A stretch of 64,000 bases of DNA from Cymbomonas tetramitiformis (lineage: Eukaryota > Chlorophyta > Pyramimonadophyceae > Pyramimonadales > Pyramimonadaceae). Of the stretch, positions 9,486 to 22,500 are shown in pieces; within the stretch, counting starts at the first letter, position 1; each line of letters opens with the position of its first letter. The stretch covers positions 62,001 to 126,000 of the forward strand of contig LGRX02031403.1 in NCBI GenBank assembly GCA_001247695.2, in the 5' to 3' direction. Position numbers and translations under genes: made by a program. A model generated the notes under the pieces. That model worked only from the letters and a program-made list of their open reading frames with translations, was not told the origin of the DNA and ran no database searches.

Positions 9486-11769
9486 AGCACTTCACGCCAT
9501 TTCGAAGTGAAACGCGTTCGTATTCTTCAAGAATGTGACCGGTGATGGAAGTGCGAGGAAGCTCATGCCCTCGCACGAATATATTTCATGTATATTTGAT
9601 ATGTGGTTAGCGTGGTAGAAACGACAACGATATGGGTGGGACGAAGCGGCGCCCCAATCCGACAAGCTTCAACGGTGCGGTTGTACTTTATTTGTAAAGA
9701 GCCCGAAGCTATTATGAACTATTATGATCTGTGACAAAATGCGTGAGAACGACTGTTGAGGAGTGCGCATACCTTTTTGTAGCAGGGGTGCACATCGTGG
9801 AAGGCCACGTGAAGTTCACCGTGGTTCGGGATGATCGACGTTGGCTACTAGGGCAGTTATGTGGAATCATGCATGTCATTCTAGCTATGAGCGTCTTTTT
9901 AGCTTTGTGCGGCTCAGACGCGAGCTACAATCCTGGACCAGACTGGGATATCCCGCCAATTCTTATGGACTTGCTACCTCTTCTAGTAGAAGTAGGCGAC
10001 TCCGCACGCACCATACCTCTTGGAGTGTGGCCCCTACCGCAAGAAGCTATGCCGACGCTTCGACACTTGGTTACCAAGTTGGATTCGGTGTGCGATATTT
10101 GGGCGTCTGCACGAGCTGAGGCGACTTCCACGCCCTTGCGCAATTGTCAGATTCCTGACAGCTCAGACAAAGAGGAATGTTCTTCTCCAGACGAACTGGA
10201 CACTTCGCGCGAAGTGTCCAAAGGAGGGATAGAGGGGCAAGAAGATGGTTTGCGTCGGTCGCTGACACGTCACGAAGTTGACAGACCACAGGAATACACG
10301 CCACTGAAGCGAGGAAACAGGAACCACTGGATAGGGAAGATGAGCGAGATTTTTAGTAGGTCCCCAAACCGCATCGCTTCAGCGGTGAGGGGGTACATTG
10401 AAACGCTGCCAAAGGAAGTGGCAGTAGGTGTACTGCAACGCTGTCGCGCAGCGTTGTTCGGTGATACAGAAATGGCGAAGACCAAAGCTATGGACTGCAT
10501 TCTAGAAAACCTGGTTGCGGTCTTTGGGGCGCTGTCGAGTAGGAATTCTAACTTGAACGAGGAGCACAAGCTTGCAGTGGCGGCCGCAGTGTTTGGCGAG
10601 AACATGCAAGAGGGGCAAGTGTTAACCGCAGCGACAACAATGTTAGGCGTGCATAAGCGTGTAGGATATGCGGGCATCACGGGGCATAAAAACATGCTGG
10701 CGGGTGCGAGGGTTGGCAATGCCGAGCGTGCACGAAGGAGCTTGCACGTGGGTGTGACGCGCCCCAAGCGACGTGGGCGTCGTTCAGGGTGCATGGCGGA
10801 AGCCACTTGTGCACTCATCCGCGACTTTTGGTTGCACCCGGACAACACGCGCGTGAGTCCTTGTAAGAAGGACGTGGTGTTGGCAAGAGATCCACACACG
10901 GGGAAGCTTAAGACGCCCCGTGAGTACGTTAGCAAGCGTTGGCTTGAGGCTTCGCAACTAGTGGTGTACCGGAGATTTGTGGCGAAATATCCAAGCGTGA
11001 AGGTGGGGCAAAGGTCGTTTGAGAAGGCGGGAGTTTGCAAACCGCACAATGTGGTACGGTTGACAAGAAGGGACAACATCTCTTGTTGTTGTAGGTATCA
11101 CGAGGACATGCGCATGGTGCTTAAAGGGTTCGACGAAGCACGGGAGGCGGTGCACAAGAAGTGCCCGTGCAAGGATAAGAAGTGTTGCCCCCGAGTGCCA
11201 CGGACGGCGGAGGAAAAGAGGGAGAGCGCGGTGGGTGCGCCGACGGGGCAAGTGTGTGGCATCGTGAAGGCGGGGAAGTCTACCTCCACGTTCGCGGAGA
11301 GTCTGTTGTGCCCGCGTGAAGGGGATAAGCACCGCATACAGTAGAAACTCTATTACTTTTTTAATTATATAATGAATTTCTTTAAAAAATCGCTGTAAAG
11401 ATAAATTTCGAATTAATTATTGAAATATGACAGGTAGGCGTGAAAAGATAAAAGATAAGCCAAAAATTAAATATTGGATCTCGTCTTTTCACAGCTGGTA
11501 AACGTAGAGATAAAGTACGTATTTAATTCCGCGCCTCGGACAGACGTGGCCGAGCAAAAATAATGTTAAAGCGAAAAACAAACTCGGTAAGCACGCTGTG
11601 AGATTATTGAAAGCGCCATTTTCAAATATCAAGCATATACGTACATTCTCAGACCGCCACGTTCTACTTACAAATAGCTGGCCGCTACGTCAGCCTACGC
11701 CCGCACGGTAGCACTATCTATAAGAACCTGATGCACGACAGCGGCCTCACTTTCCACTTTATCTTTAAC

Positions 11770-12288
11770 ATGTCTGGTGCGCTCTGCATCCTTTGCAAGA
11801 AAACACCCGAACTTTGTACATGTTGCAAGACTACCAGGGGCGAGCTGCATGTGCGCAAGATCAAGCTGAATAAACTCCCGCAGGCCACGTTGTCAAATTT
11901 TGGTTTCAAAGTAGACATACCCCGTAGTCTTGTGAACATTAACCCCACAGTCTCACGGCCTCTTTGTACCAGGATCCCTTTGGATAGATGGAAGATGGAC
12001 GCATTACACGACACCTCATATCATGTGATCATACTTTACAAACCTCCGCATTACATGACACCGCACATATACCATGTGATAATAATTTACAGAGCTCCGC
12101 ATTACACGCCACCGCACATATACCATGTGATAATAATTTACAGAGCTCCGCATTACACGACACCGCACATATATCATGTGATAATAATTTATAGAGTCCC
12201 GCAAGGGCCTGGTTCCCTGGTAAGACAAACAAACAACACATTATTTAAATTTAACGCGGTAACCGCATTTCAAGGCTGGCAAAGATAA
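11770..12288 (+). CDS. short Cys-rich reading frame inside the pogo-like element
   Basis: An ATG at 11770 opens a frame with Cys pairs (ALCILCKKTPELCTCCK). After about 80 residues it runs into the 51-bp tandem array, giving a Tyr/His/Ile repeat. The first part might be a captured exon or a remnant of a gene. The repeat part is probably not selected as protein. I do not recognise a family. Confidence 0.25.
   Translation: MSGALCILCKKTPELCTCCKTTRGELHVRKIKLNKLPQATLSNFGFKVDIPRSLVNINPTVSRPLCTRIPLDRWKMDALHDTSYHVIILYKPPHYMTPHIYHVIIIYRAPHYTPPHIYHVIIIYRAPHYTTPHIYHVIIIYRVPQGPGSLVRQTNNTLFKFNAVTAFQGWQR
12018..12205. repeat. 51-bp tandem repeat
   Basis: About 3.5 copies; the CCATGTGATAATAATTTA motif recurs every 51 bp (near 12072, 12123 and 12174). 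The unit is a multiple of three, so the frame stays open through it. Confidence 0.75.
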
Positions 12289-14249
12289 TGATAAAGTTCA
12301 AATCTAAATAATTAAAACGGCGTACCTCGAAGATAAAGATAAGGACAAATTTCAAAAATATATAATTGATGTGTCCCAAAAAGTTGTACTTTTCCAATTG
12401 TTTTTCACTTGCCAGAAAAACAATAAAAAACAATAGAGTTTCTACTGTAGAGTGCCTGTTGCAAACCTGCAAACAGTGCGGAGGTTTGAAGAACTTTAAA
12501 GTGTGCGAGAAGGAGGTGCAATATGCGGAGGAGGTGAGGTGGTCGTGCTATGAGACTCTGAGTACGGGCAAGTACGACGACGAAGGGAAAGAGGTTAGGA
12601 GGTTGCAGTTTTTGCAGAAGAAGACGAAATTGGGGGCGTTGATATCTAAGCTGCAAACGCTGTTGCTGGGGCACGAACCGGGGAAGTCGCCAAACTGTCG
12701 GTGCAATGGACGCTTTCTGTGCGAGGACGCGGCGTCGGAATCGTGGAAGTGGCGGAGGCTAAATGGCGTCGGGGACTGCCCGTTTTTGCGTCCCTATGCT
12801 TACCATACATTCATGGCCTTGCACCCGCACCGTCAATTTAAGACGTGTATCACGGATTTGCCGTTGGGGCATACGGCGTGGTGTTTCGACTTCTCCGAGA
12901 ACCATTCGTTGAACATCCCGAGGGAAGTTCAGAGTTTGCACTGGGTGGTGAAGCAGGCTACTGTGTTGGTGTGTGTATTATGGCGGCACGCGTGCAAGGA
13001 AGTCGATGGGGTAGAGTCCACGGCGGAGAACCCGGTTGTGATAAAGGACTATGTGTACTTTATCAGTGATGACCGCAAGCATGATCACAGATTCATTCAG
13101 TACATGCGAGAGGTGATCATCAAGGAGTACTTTGAGAAAAGGGGGATTCCGAAGCCAATATTTATTCACGAATGGGCGGATGGCTGTGCGGGGCAGAACA
13201 AGTGCGCGGCGGGATTCGCGGACGTGGGAAACAGCAAAATGGAATGGTCGCTGGGGATTCCTTGTCAGCGGAACTTCTTTGAGACGGCGCATGCTAAAGG
13301 GGAGCAGGACGGAGCGGGGGCACACGTGAAGCATGCAGCGGCGGTGGCGGTAATTTCGGAGGGTGACAAATGGTATGGGAAGATCTTGTGTGCGGCCGAT
13401 CTCTATGCTTTTTGTGTGGAGAGGTTGCGCACACGCGCGGACACCAGCTACACGAAGTCGAGGGCCGCATTCAATCAACGATTTTCTTATCTAGTTCCCG
13501 AGGACGCGACGAAAGAGGTGGCGGGAGGTTTGTCGGCGGTTGATCACACGGCGCGCATCGCATACAAATCTTTGGAGCGCACTTTGCAACTGCATTCGGT
13601 GCGATCGGGCGTGGAGGGGAAGTTGCTGGTGCGCGACAGGACATGCTATTGCGTGTCATGCTATGCAGAATGTGTGTCGTCCATGCCGACGTCCGAGAAC
13701 TGTTTGGAGAGCTCGCATGTGGATTTGTGGAGGGAGGTGGAATTGACGCCCGCAACGGGTGCGGACGCGGCAAGGGTGCGGGAGTTGGTGGAGGAGTATG
13801 CGAGTGATGTGAGTGTAGCGGTGCGGCGCGGATGCATCATCGCGGTCCACCGAGACCCGGCGGACCGCACACACGCCTACTACTTGGTGAAGGCGTTATC
13901 CGCCGTGACGGAGGTTGGACCTAGGGGGCGCCGAGATGACTATGGGCAATATTTTGCCCCGGGAGAATTTGTGGTTTCGGGGAGGTACTTTGAATGGGAA
14001 GATGCCGATGTGAGAGATGACTACATACTAGACACAAGTAAAAAGTGCTTGATCTCTTGTGAAGCCGTGCGTGCAACCGATGTGCGCCTAGTTAAAAGAG
14101 GGGATGTGTACAAGATGCCTGCTGCCGAGCATGAGCGCGTGTTATCACTGTTGTAATTTTTGCATTCAAATATATAGTATGGGATTTGGCATTCACAATG
14201 CAATAATGATAACATTTTTTGCATATTTATGCTCAAGCATTTGAACAAA

Positions 14250-15170
14250 CTTGGGGCATCACAATTTTGATGTGACGCGCATGCATGCCAAGTGCAAAAC
14301 ACGATTTCCTGCGGTTTGCAGTGCCCAAAATGGCCCCGCACGACTACTCCAAAGCCCTAAATGTCAAAAAATAACATTTTTGAGTTTGTCTAAACCTTCT
14401 CCAAACTTCTCCAAAAATATCAAGCCGTATAACAACATTTACCGAAATTATGCACTTTCTAGCGGACCCCGCATACGCGAAACCCCTGCTCTCACCGCCA
14501 ATATTTCACCCGCCAGCAACCCTAAAACCCTAAAATCTTGGCTATGCAACTTTCAAGTGCCTTCAACTAACTTGGTGCACCTCCCCAAACTCGGCGGTGA
14601 CCTTTTATCAACACATTCATGCGACGCGCATGCATGCCAAGTGCAAAACACGATTTCCTGCGGTTTGCAGTGCCCAAAATGGCCCCGCACGACTACTCCA
14701 AAACCCTAAATGTCAAAATTTTATATTTTTGAGTTTGTCTAAACCTTCTCCAAACTTCTCCAAAAATATCAAGCCGTATAACAACATTTTCCGAAATTAT
14801 GCACTTTATAGCGGACCCCGCATACGCGAAACCCCTGCTCTCACAGCCAATATTTCACCCGCCAGCAACCCTAAAACCCTAAAATCTTGGCTATGCAACT
14901 TTCAAGTGCCTTCAACTAACTTGGTGCACCTCCCCAAACTCGGCGGTGACCTTTTATCAACACATTCATGCGACGCGCATGCATGCCAAGTGCAAAGCAC
15001 GATTTCCTGCGGTTTGCAGTGCCCAAAATGGCCCCGCACGACTACTCCTAAACCCTAAATGTCAAAATTTTATATTTTTGAGTTTGTCCAAACCTTCTCC
15101 AAACTTCTCCAAAAATATCAAGCCGTATTATAACATTTTCCGAAATTATGCACTTAAGTATGTAACCCCC
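14250..15170 (+). repeat. right subterminal array of 349-bp tandem repeats
   Basis: Near-identical copies of a 349-bp unit (the CCAAACTTCTCCAAAAATATC motif recurs near 14402, 14751 and 15100). Each full unit carries CCCTAAAACCCTAAA, the complement of the left-side telomere-like motif. The right array is much more homogeneous than the left one. Apparent open frames of about 150 codons inside it are products of the repeat. Confidence 0.85.
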
Positions 15171-15172
15171 GT

Positions 15173-15194
15173 CCACCCACGCGTGCCACATGCC
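15173..15194 (-). repeat. right terminal inverted repeat of the 11-kb transposon
   Basis: Exact reverse complement of 4058-4079; followed by target duplication ATGC at 15195-15198. Confidence 0.85.
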
Positions 15195-15908
15195 ATGCCG
15201 GCAACACCTGGTCCATAAAAGTGACACGGAGAGGCTCCTCGAAAGGTGACTCGACAGAAGCCGGGTCCGATGCCAAAACAGGGTAAAGCCCAGTGTCGAT
15301 CTCGTGATTGGCAGGTGGTGGCGCATCGCACACCACCTGCGGTACAGACAAAGTGCCAAGATGTAGAGGTGGCTGCACACCGGACGCGGCAGCACCACCG
15401 ACCTCTGCAGCCGCAGCCGCAGACCGCAGAGAGGCGAGCACGCCCCGTGCGTCGGCAAGTACCTCCCCCATGCCGGTGTCCGATGTAGCACGCCCCAAAC
15501 CCGCATAGTGGGCACGTAATCCCACGTCGTGCCCCGCCGGGTAAGTGAAGGGTTCAGGGTCGTCACGCACCAGCGGTCGGTCGTGCTGGTGGCACAACTC
15601 GGCAAACTCTCCGTCGTTCTCGTCGTCGAAGGCGGTTTGGAAGGCCGAAACGACGAGGTCCATGTCCATGGCGGCATCACGTAAGTCCACATCACACGAG
15701 CCACACACCGCCGGGCAACGCGCCGTGTCATGAAAGTGGCCCGGACAAAGGGGGCACTCCTGGACGAACGCCGAAGATGCGGAGTGAAAAGAAATGCATC
15801 GAGCACCCTGCGTCGGACGCGATTGAGACCAATTCCCGCCCCTTGGGAGCGGGGAGGCCGCGAAGCGATGCTTCCATCCCACCTTACGGTCACGGCCATG
15901 AAACTTAC
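15195..15908 (-). pseudogene. gag-like zinc-knuckle gene, middle piece
   Basis: Minus-strand frame lying between the two large insertions. It contains an exact CX2CX4HX4C zinc knuckle (CPLCPGHFHDTARC, near 15755-15715), typical of retroelement Gag proteins, followed by a second Cys pair (CGSC). The frame continues upstream into 26178-26573 when the LTR element is removed with one CTTAC. It continues downstream into 3494-4053 when the DNA transposon is removed with one ATGC. A GTAAGT at the upstream junction could act as a splice donor, but the nearest acceptor (before the knuckle) would shift the frame, so I favour contiguous reading. Confidence 0.6.
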
Positions 15909-16551
15909 TGTCAGGGTTATGACCGATGACACATGTGTCATACATGTCATACGTGTCATACCTGTCATACCTGTCAGACATGACACACCATGGCATGTCA
16001 TGACATACCATGTCATGTCATGTCGAGTCATGTCATATATTATAATGACAGACAGTCGTCAGACATTCGTCAGACAGTCGTCAGTACGGTCGACTATGAC
16101 TGTACATGTCATCGACATGATAAGTCACATCATCTGTCATTCATTCAAGGTAAGACTTGAATGGCACATGTCATCGAGAGGCCGTATGTCGCGGACTCGA
16201 GATGGCAAAGCAAGATCCATCTTGAAGAACCGAAATGGTTCGGAGAGAATGCATCTTCGCTTCTAGCATGTTCTGAATAAGCATGCGCAGTATCATATGG
16301 CAAACGCATTATTCGTTTAGCCGATACTGGTCGTTCAACCAATGTCTCGGGTTCACAACCCAATGGCGGTACCATCTATGCGATGGGAGACATTCGGTAT
16401 AGATGAGCTAGCGTTGTGCTAGAGCAGTATCTTCTGTCAGAAGTCTGCACTCATCCCCGCTAGTAACTTGCACGTGTGTTACCGTCCCATAACACCGTAC
16501 TTTCTATTATATTATATGATATACTAAGGGCTCGCATGTCAGCCCGTATCA
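15909..16551 (+). repeat. 5' LTR of the LARD-like element
   Basis: 643 bp. It opens with a run of GTCATAC/GTCAGAC short repeats. By eye it shows about four substitutions against the 3' LTR outside that run. Confidence 0.85.
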
Positions 16552-19500
16552 GATGGTATTCTAACTCGTCAGGCACGAGAAACGAGAACTCAAGTGTGAG
16601 TGCAGCGCGTAGATATCAATAATTTTGTGTTTACAGGTTGCGGAGCGCAAAGCATATCTGGCGACGCAGTCGAATAAATACGAATATTTGATATACTGCA
16701 CATACCGCTGCAAAAGCGAAGAGAGTGCGCGAGAATAATCGTTGCATTCGCAGGATCGTACATCAGCTGACCGTCGTATACACTGTGCGAAAAGGTGTGC
16801 ATGAGGCATACGAATGCTCTGTGGTCACATATGCGCACAGAAGCGATTTGCAGCTGTAAGAAATGTATGCGCGGCAATCATATGTGCGCGCAGAAGCGAT
16901 TCGCAGTCAGAAGTATGCGCGGCGATCATATGCACGCGCAGAAGCTATTCGCAGCTGTAAAAATTACGCAGTATAAGATGCGAGCACAGAAAACATCAGC
17001 GGATTTATGATCCGCGCACAAGTCAGCACTCGTATCATGTGCTGAGAATATGGCGACAATATGTGCTCTTCATCAACAGCGCTCGCGATTGCATAAAATC
17101 ACTTGCAGCGCACGACAATCATCTTGCAGTTTTACGATGACGATGTCAAAATAGTTGCAACGATCATCTGTGCATCACATGCTCGCGTCAATATCCTCTG
17201 CAAAATATTTGTATACTCGCAGGGATACTTATGGATGGACGCATGATGACCATATTGCAGCATTCCACACTATACCTTGATGACTGCAGAGATATTTCAA
17301 ATTATTCACTGTCAGAATTTGTATACTTATTTGCAATCAAGAGTTTGAACTGCATGAATGTTGTGTACATCTTCATGACAGATCATGGATACTTAGCAGC
17401 AATATAGTGTGCAAGATATGTGTGTACGGAGATTGCAATGATTGCAGCACACACACACACACACATGCACATATACTCCACTTGCAGCATTCACCAACAT
17501 GCAGTATATAATGAGTACATGCAGCATTACACCACATATACATTATATACTGAGTGACTGCAACACTGTGAATTGTGCATGCATCACCAATACAGCTTGA
17601 TCACGATACCAGCTGTAGTATATATACCAGTTTGATCACGTTAACAACTGGAACACTAGCATCATATTGCAATATATTGAACATTGCACAAGCATATTGC
17701 AGTGCATGCTAAGTTATATTAGAACCCATGTTAGCATAAGGTGCCTGAAAGTAATCTCAACACCATAATTAGCTCGTCATGTCCCGGTGGAGCCGAGATG
17801 CTCTTCGGATCACATGCACTTTCTATGGTGGATTACTGGATGGAATGCACACCGGAGCTACATGTAAAATAAACAAGCAACTCATTATTGTGAATGAGAT
17901 TATAACAGGATTACAATAACTCCTAACCTGATATATATCATGCTAGATTCATTCAGTACATGGTATGCTGATCACCATCCTGCATGATAAACTATCTGGG
18001 AATATTGTAATACCAGAAGTCACCTTCCTGCAAGTGTGTAAAGTGAACACACACACACACACACTTAAGTACTAATCAGCAAGTACTGCACAATGCACAC
18101 AACACTGAAGTGATCAACTATAATGTCCATTATGTGCATGATAATATAGATACCATTCCACAAACACATGTGCGTGTAGAATGTCAGAGATGGCGATAGA
18201 TATGGGAGCAGGATAAAACAACGTGCTGTAGGGCTGGATGGAGATATCTCCAGACCCGAAGGCAAAATACTGTGCTCATTATAACAGCTGGTAACTGTTG
18301 AGCACAGTCCATCCACTCTCACATATCGCTGGAGCAACAACAACCACTATACTGCATTCTGACAATTGACTCAGTATTGATCAGCACAAAAGCATGTACC
18401 TAACCAGATCAGTACATATATATATATATATATATATATTGAGCTGACATAGGTTGTTGTGGACACACACACACACACATACAATGTGTTGTGCTAAACT
18501 GCTTGGATTATATTCAAGCTGTTTCCTGATATGTTTGAAATCTAGAGATATCCTTTTGATATGCTCTTAGTGCACAGCCATATGCTCAAACATATCATAG
18601 GATCTGATAAGTTATCACTTAAGTGGTTAGTCCGCTTACAGCTGATACATCTAATATATCATCAGGGAGTGCATTAACTTCCATGGGTTTCAAATCAGTA
18701 AAACCCACATTTTGATCAACCACACATGTTGATTATCAGAGATATTCACTTTTATGCCATGAAAATTGTCATGTGCAAAAGTGAAGTAAGTTGCAATAGT
18801 TCTGTAGCTTGCAACTTACATACACACCGAGATATGTTACTGAGGTAATAAATCAGATGGTCAAAAAAGCTGTAAAATGGGTAAAAATCGTTGGCGATAA
18901 ATTTCAAAATTGAAATTTCGACCCCATTTTATTTTAAATTATGATTTTATACCTATTGAGGTATCAGAAAAACATAATGACCATGGTCATATCTCGTGTA
19001 ACACCCTATATATTAGGTGTGTAATATGTAGGGGTGTACATATTGGCTGTAACGAAATGCGTGAAAAGTTCACACGCATGATTTCAAAATGAAAAATTCG
19101 GGTTGATTTTTTTTGCTGATCTGATTATTCAGCTATCAATAAATAATCCCTGATTTATGCAGCACTTGTAACACCCTGTAACACCCTAAAATTAAATGTG
19201 TGTGCCAGGGGTGTAACGTACCTCCTGCAAACCACGTAGCATACAGTGTAAAATTAAATGCAGTTTTGCTTATTTATCTTTGCAAAATGTTTATACTGCT
19301 TTAATTTAACATATTTTAGGGTTACTGATACCAAGTAACACCCTAAACACACTGTGGGGCATAGGGGTCACTGTAATGTTACATACCCTAAATGCCACCT
19401 ACATATTGGATACACTTTGTGTTTGGCATATATATATCATGCTGTAATCAGCACAGACATAATAATATTTCGGGCAACAACCCAAGAACTGTAGGGCTAC

Positions 19501-22500
19501 ATCCCAAAAACTGCAGGGCTACAACCCAAAGACTGTAGGGCTGCAACCCTAAAACTGTATCAGCTGCTTCCTATAAGGACGGCATGCTATATCTTGAGGT
19601 ATAAAGGCGACTGGCTGCCTATGTTTTCACACTTCCTCGAGGAGGGAAGAAGGTGGATAGGATCACACACATATCCATTATATATTCCGATCTGGTGATT
19701 TCTGATGGATTGCTTTTGATAAAATCACTGCATCCACAAGTAACGTTGAAATCTGTACAACGTTAAACCCACCGTCACTAACAAAGTGTAAAACTCGGAT
19801 GGCTATAAGTTGACTTTTGCTCGGCATCTACATCCTTGAGTAAGTTCGGAATGCTGAACTATATACATAACACATAACCTGATACCATGCTTAATTGCAT
19901 ATCCTGGATCAGAAGATGATAGTTATATAATGTATATATATATCCCACCTGATACACTTTGGCACTATAGCCGTACATAAGAGTGGGAAGGACAGGTGCG
20001 TCGCTGAAGGACTGGTTGATATAGTCCCAGTACTGAAGGCAGAATGTGGCACCTGAATAACAGCTGATAACTGTTGGGAGACCACCATGCAAAACCTTCC
20101 AAGCGTAACTCCTTTGTCCTAAGATGCAAGTGAATTGTTCATAAATGTTGACATCACATAAAAGCATTCTGATAAAAACCCTATATATCCATGTGAGTTG
20201 TCATTACTACAAATGACATGGGTTTCGAATCGTCGAATGAGTATAACTCCGATGAATTCATTAGTACAGAATAGCTGTTGAGATTACTCCTCCGGCTGGA
20301 TTGCAATCATTCACAATCCCTGTACATTCCGGTGACATATTTTGCACTGGACAGATCACCACGTTTGCTATAATTAGTGGTATATAAATCATCAGAAGAA
20401 GCGTTGCAATCAGTACAATGCTGTCTAAACTCACAAAGATGAGTAACAGATATTCTCAGATGTAATAAATAGAGGCACAATGTGACCTACGCTAAAATCG
20501 CGTATGCTCGGGCACTGTATTGTGACCTGCGCTAAGATCGTGTATGCATGGACACCACATGACTCGTGCCAATGACGTGGACATATTTTATGCCACGACA
20601 TCACATCTGAAATCAATAAATCACTCAGAGAGAAGGTGTTGACATTAGTGTAGCACCATTATACATATAGTCAAATGATCTTAAAGAAGACACAGTCTCT
20701 CCGATATTGACAAACATGGTACATATATATATATCCATGCTCTCTGATCATATATTTGATATCCCACAGCATACGATGATGGTAATAGCAAACCACTTCG
20801 CTGGAGGGTGGTGTTGTATTTTATACAGCACATGCATGGGCACTATATGACCCACGCCGATGACGTGAATTCGGGCTGCATCCCAAAGACTGCGATGCAC
20901 CTTCGGTGCCATGGGCTGCATCCCGAGAACTGCTATCCAGCTTCATAGTAAGCTTCCACGTCATCACATAGAGGTCGGACCTCTGTTGTATTTAAACGGC
21001 GCTTGACAACCGCCTAGCAATACACTTCCTTGAGGGGGGAAGATGATAAGCTAAAAATACAACTAAAACCCAAAGTAAATAATAAGACAAATAATAAAAC
21101 AAGTAAGTTGCATCATTTTTTTTGTTTTGGTAAGCCTGACTATATACAGTCAAACCATGCAGAACTCCATGAAATTGACACATACATCAGCCATGACATA
21201 CATATGAGCTTGATTTTGAAGACCTAGACATTATATACATCTGGTCTAGCATGTATCCAGACTAGAATTGTATATTGACACGGTGCAAGCACTATAGCCT
21301 CTGCCACCGATGATCATTGAAAAAGGGCAACCATTCTTGCTATTTCATCTGATTGGATCATTAAAGGTGTCAAGATTACTCAATGCAATATGCAGGCTAC
21401 GGCCTGAGTACAACACCTAGATAGGTCAAAGCCACTGAGTTGACCAATGCAGCATACGTGCTAGCTGCCTTTGAAGGACTATACAATAAGCCTATTGCCC
21501 TTATGTCTTGAAATGTATCCGTGTATTGGCATCTCTTTAAGGTAATCATACCTACTGAATGAGCCATACCAACCATCTTGTCTTCATTGATCATTACATA
21601 TCTGATCATACCGCCATTGAGCAATGCCTATTCTGTGAGATTATTATATCACGAGGCATTTCAGTAGTGCACATTAAACAATTGTAGTGCAGCAAAGATC
21701 ATCAGCTCTTCATCATACCAAAAGGTTGAGTTGTTGTCAAAAGTATTGATTTGTCAGACACCATTTCTCAGAGGTCTATTCATCATGAAAGACAGAATCT
21801 GTGCAATCATGGCTATTCAGCCTCCGACATAGCTGACATAGCTATCCAGCTTATGACCCAACCGTTGTTAAGCAGCCTCCACGCCATATGGCTGAAAGAT
21901 GGCAAGCAATCTCTTCGGTCATTCTTGGGCATAGAGCAATCAAGCACAGCCAATTCAGGATGTTTATCCCGAAATTCTCCAAGAGTTACTCATGTTTTCC
22001 ATGTGTCATATGAAAACAGCCAATATACCGCCTTATGATGGGAGTCATCTCCTTCAGCGAGGGGAAGTGGTTATGCTGTAAAGTTGACCAATCTGATCAT
22101 CATAAAAGTGACAGATTTGAAAAAATCGATTGAAACTTGTATTGAAAATGACTATTCCTTAAGACAAGGTATTGCACCTAAGGGAATAAAGGTTTCATCA
22201 TCTGAAATGGGAAAAGAGTTTTACATTGACTCTAGTTCCTGAATCCAGAATCACATAGAAAATATGGTTTATCCTGTGCATATAGAAAGTACATTAGATT
22301 CAGATTCTGAGCATACAAGTGGACTTGAATGCACTCAAGTTTGTACTGAGTTGCAATTGTCCAAAGTTTTATTCTGACATCATTATATATTTGTGGAATA
22401 GCATACAATGGTATAAACCATCCACATATAGATTGACATCATACTTGTGGTTTCATATCATTTTGGCACATAAGACACACATGCTTCATTGAGGAATTAT

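Larger units (their letters stand above)
11339..12447. mobile_element. 1.1-kb pogo/Tc1-mariner-like non-autonomous element
   Basis: The ends are exact 16-bp inverted repeats, CAGTAGAAACTCTATT on the left (11339-11354) and its complement on the right (12432-12447). They are flanked by TA on both sides (11337-11338 and 12448-12449). CAGT ends with a TA duplication fit pogo/Tc1-mariner elements. Removing it restores the transposase frame (CGC ATA GAG TGC). No transposase is encoded. Contents are a Cys-rich short frame and a 51-bp tandem array. Confidence 0.85.
9731..14156 (+). pseudogene. DDE-type transposase candidate of the 11-kb element, interrupted by a pogo-like insertion
   Basis: The reading frame 9731-11338 continues at 12450-14156 once the insertion and one TA are removed, giving about 1104 codons. 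The first in-frame ATG is at 9869; upstream codons are open from a GTG at 9731. The N-terminal half has a basic region (RPKRRGRRSG) and a conserved Cys/His-rich segment (ISCCCRYHEDM, CPCKDKKCC). The C-terminal half has a probable catalytic triad: Asp in FDFSEN (about residue 683), Asp in DGCAGQNK (about 780) and Glu in KGEQDGAGAH (about 821). This DFSEN / DGCAxQ / HxKGxxDGxGxxxK pattern recurs in uncharacterised transposase-like proteins of many eukaryotes; that is from memory, not a search. A conserved C-terminal domain follows (YGQYFAPGEFVVSGRY). As it stands the copy is disrupted unless the insertion is spliced out. Confidence 0.65.
4058..15194 (+). mobile_element. 11.1-kb DNA transposon with exact terminal inverted repeats, 4-bp duplication and cargo gene
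   Basis: The outermost 22 bp at 4058-4079 and 15173-15194 are exact reverse complements (left end begins GGCATGTGGCACGCG). The inverted similarity continues inward through degenerate 350-bp-type subterminal repeats (4100-4860 and 14250-15170). The element is flanked by ATGC on both sides (4054-4057 and 15195-15198). Removing it with one ATGC rejoins a minus-strand reading frame, which argues strongly for a real and fairly recent insertion. Inside are a PHD/Gln-rich gene (minus), a 103-bp repeat block, and a DDE-type transposase candidate (plus) broken by a pogo-like insertion. A 4-bp duplication occurs in several superfamilies (for example Sola, Ginger, some Chapaev); I cannot assign one. Confidence 0.85.

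Noticed and set aside
11339..12449. The gap between the two transposase frames as a spliceosomal intron
   Set aside because: Exact inverted ends and TA duplication explain it better as an insertion, and removal at those borders keeps the frame.
14251..15218. Three overlapping plus-strand frames of about 150 codons with near-identical sequence
   Set aside because: They follow the 349-bp tandem unit exactly and have no protein features. Similar frames are absent from the diverged left-side copies.
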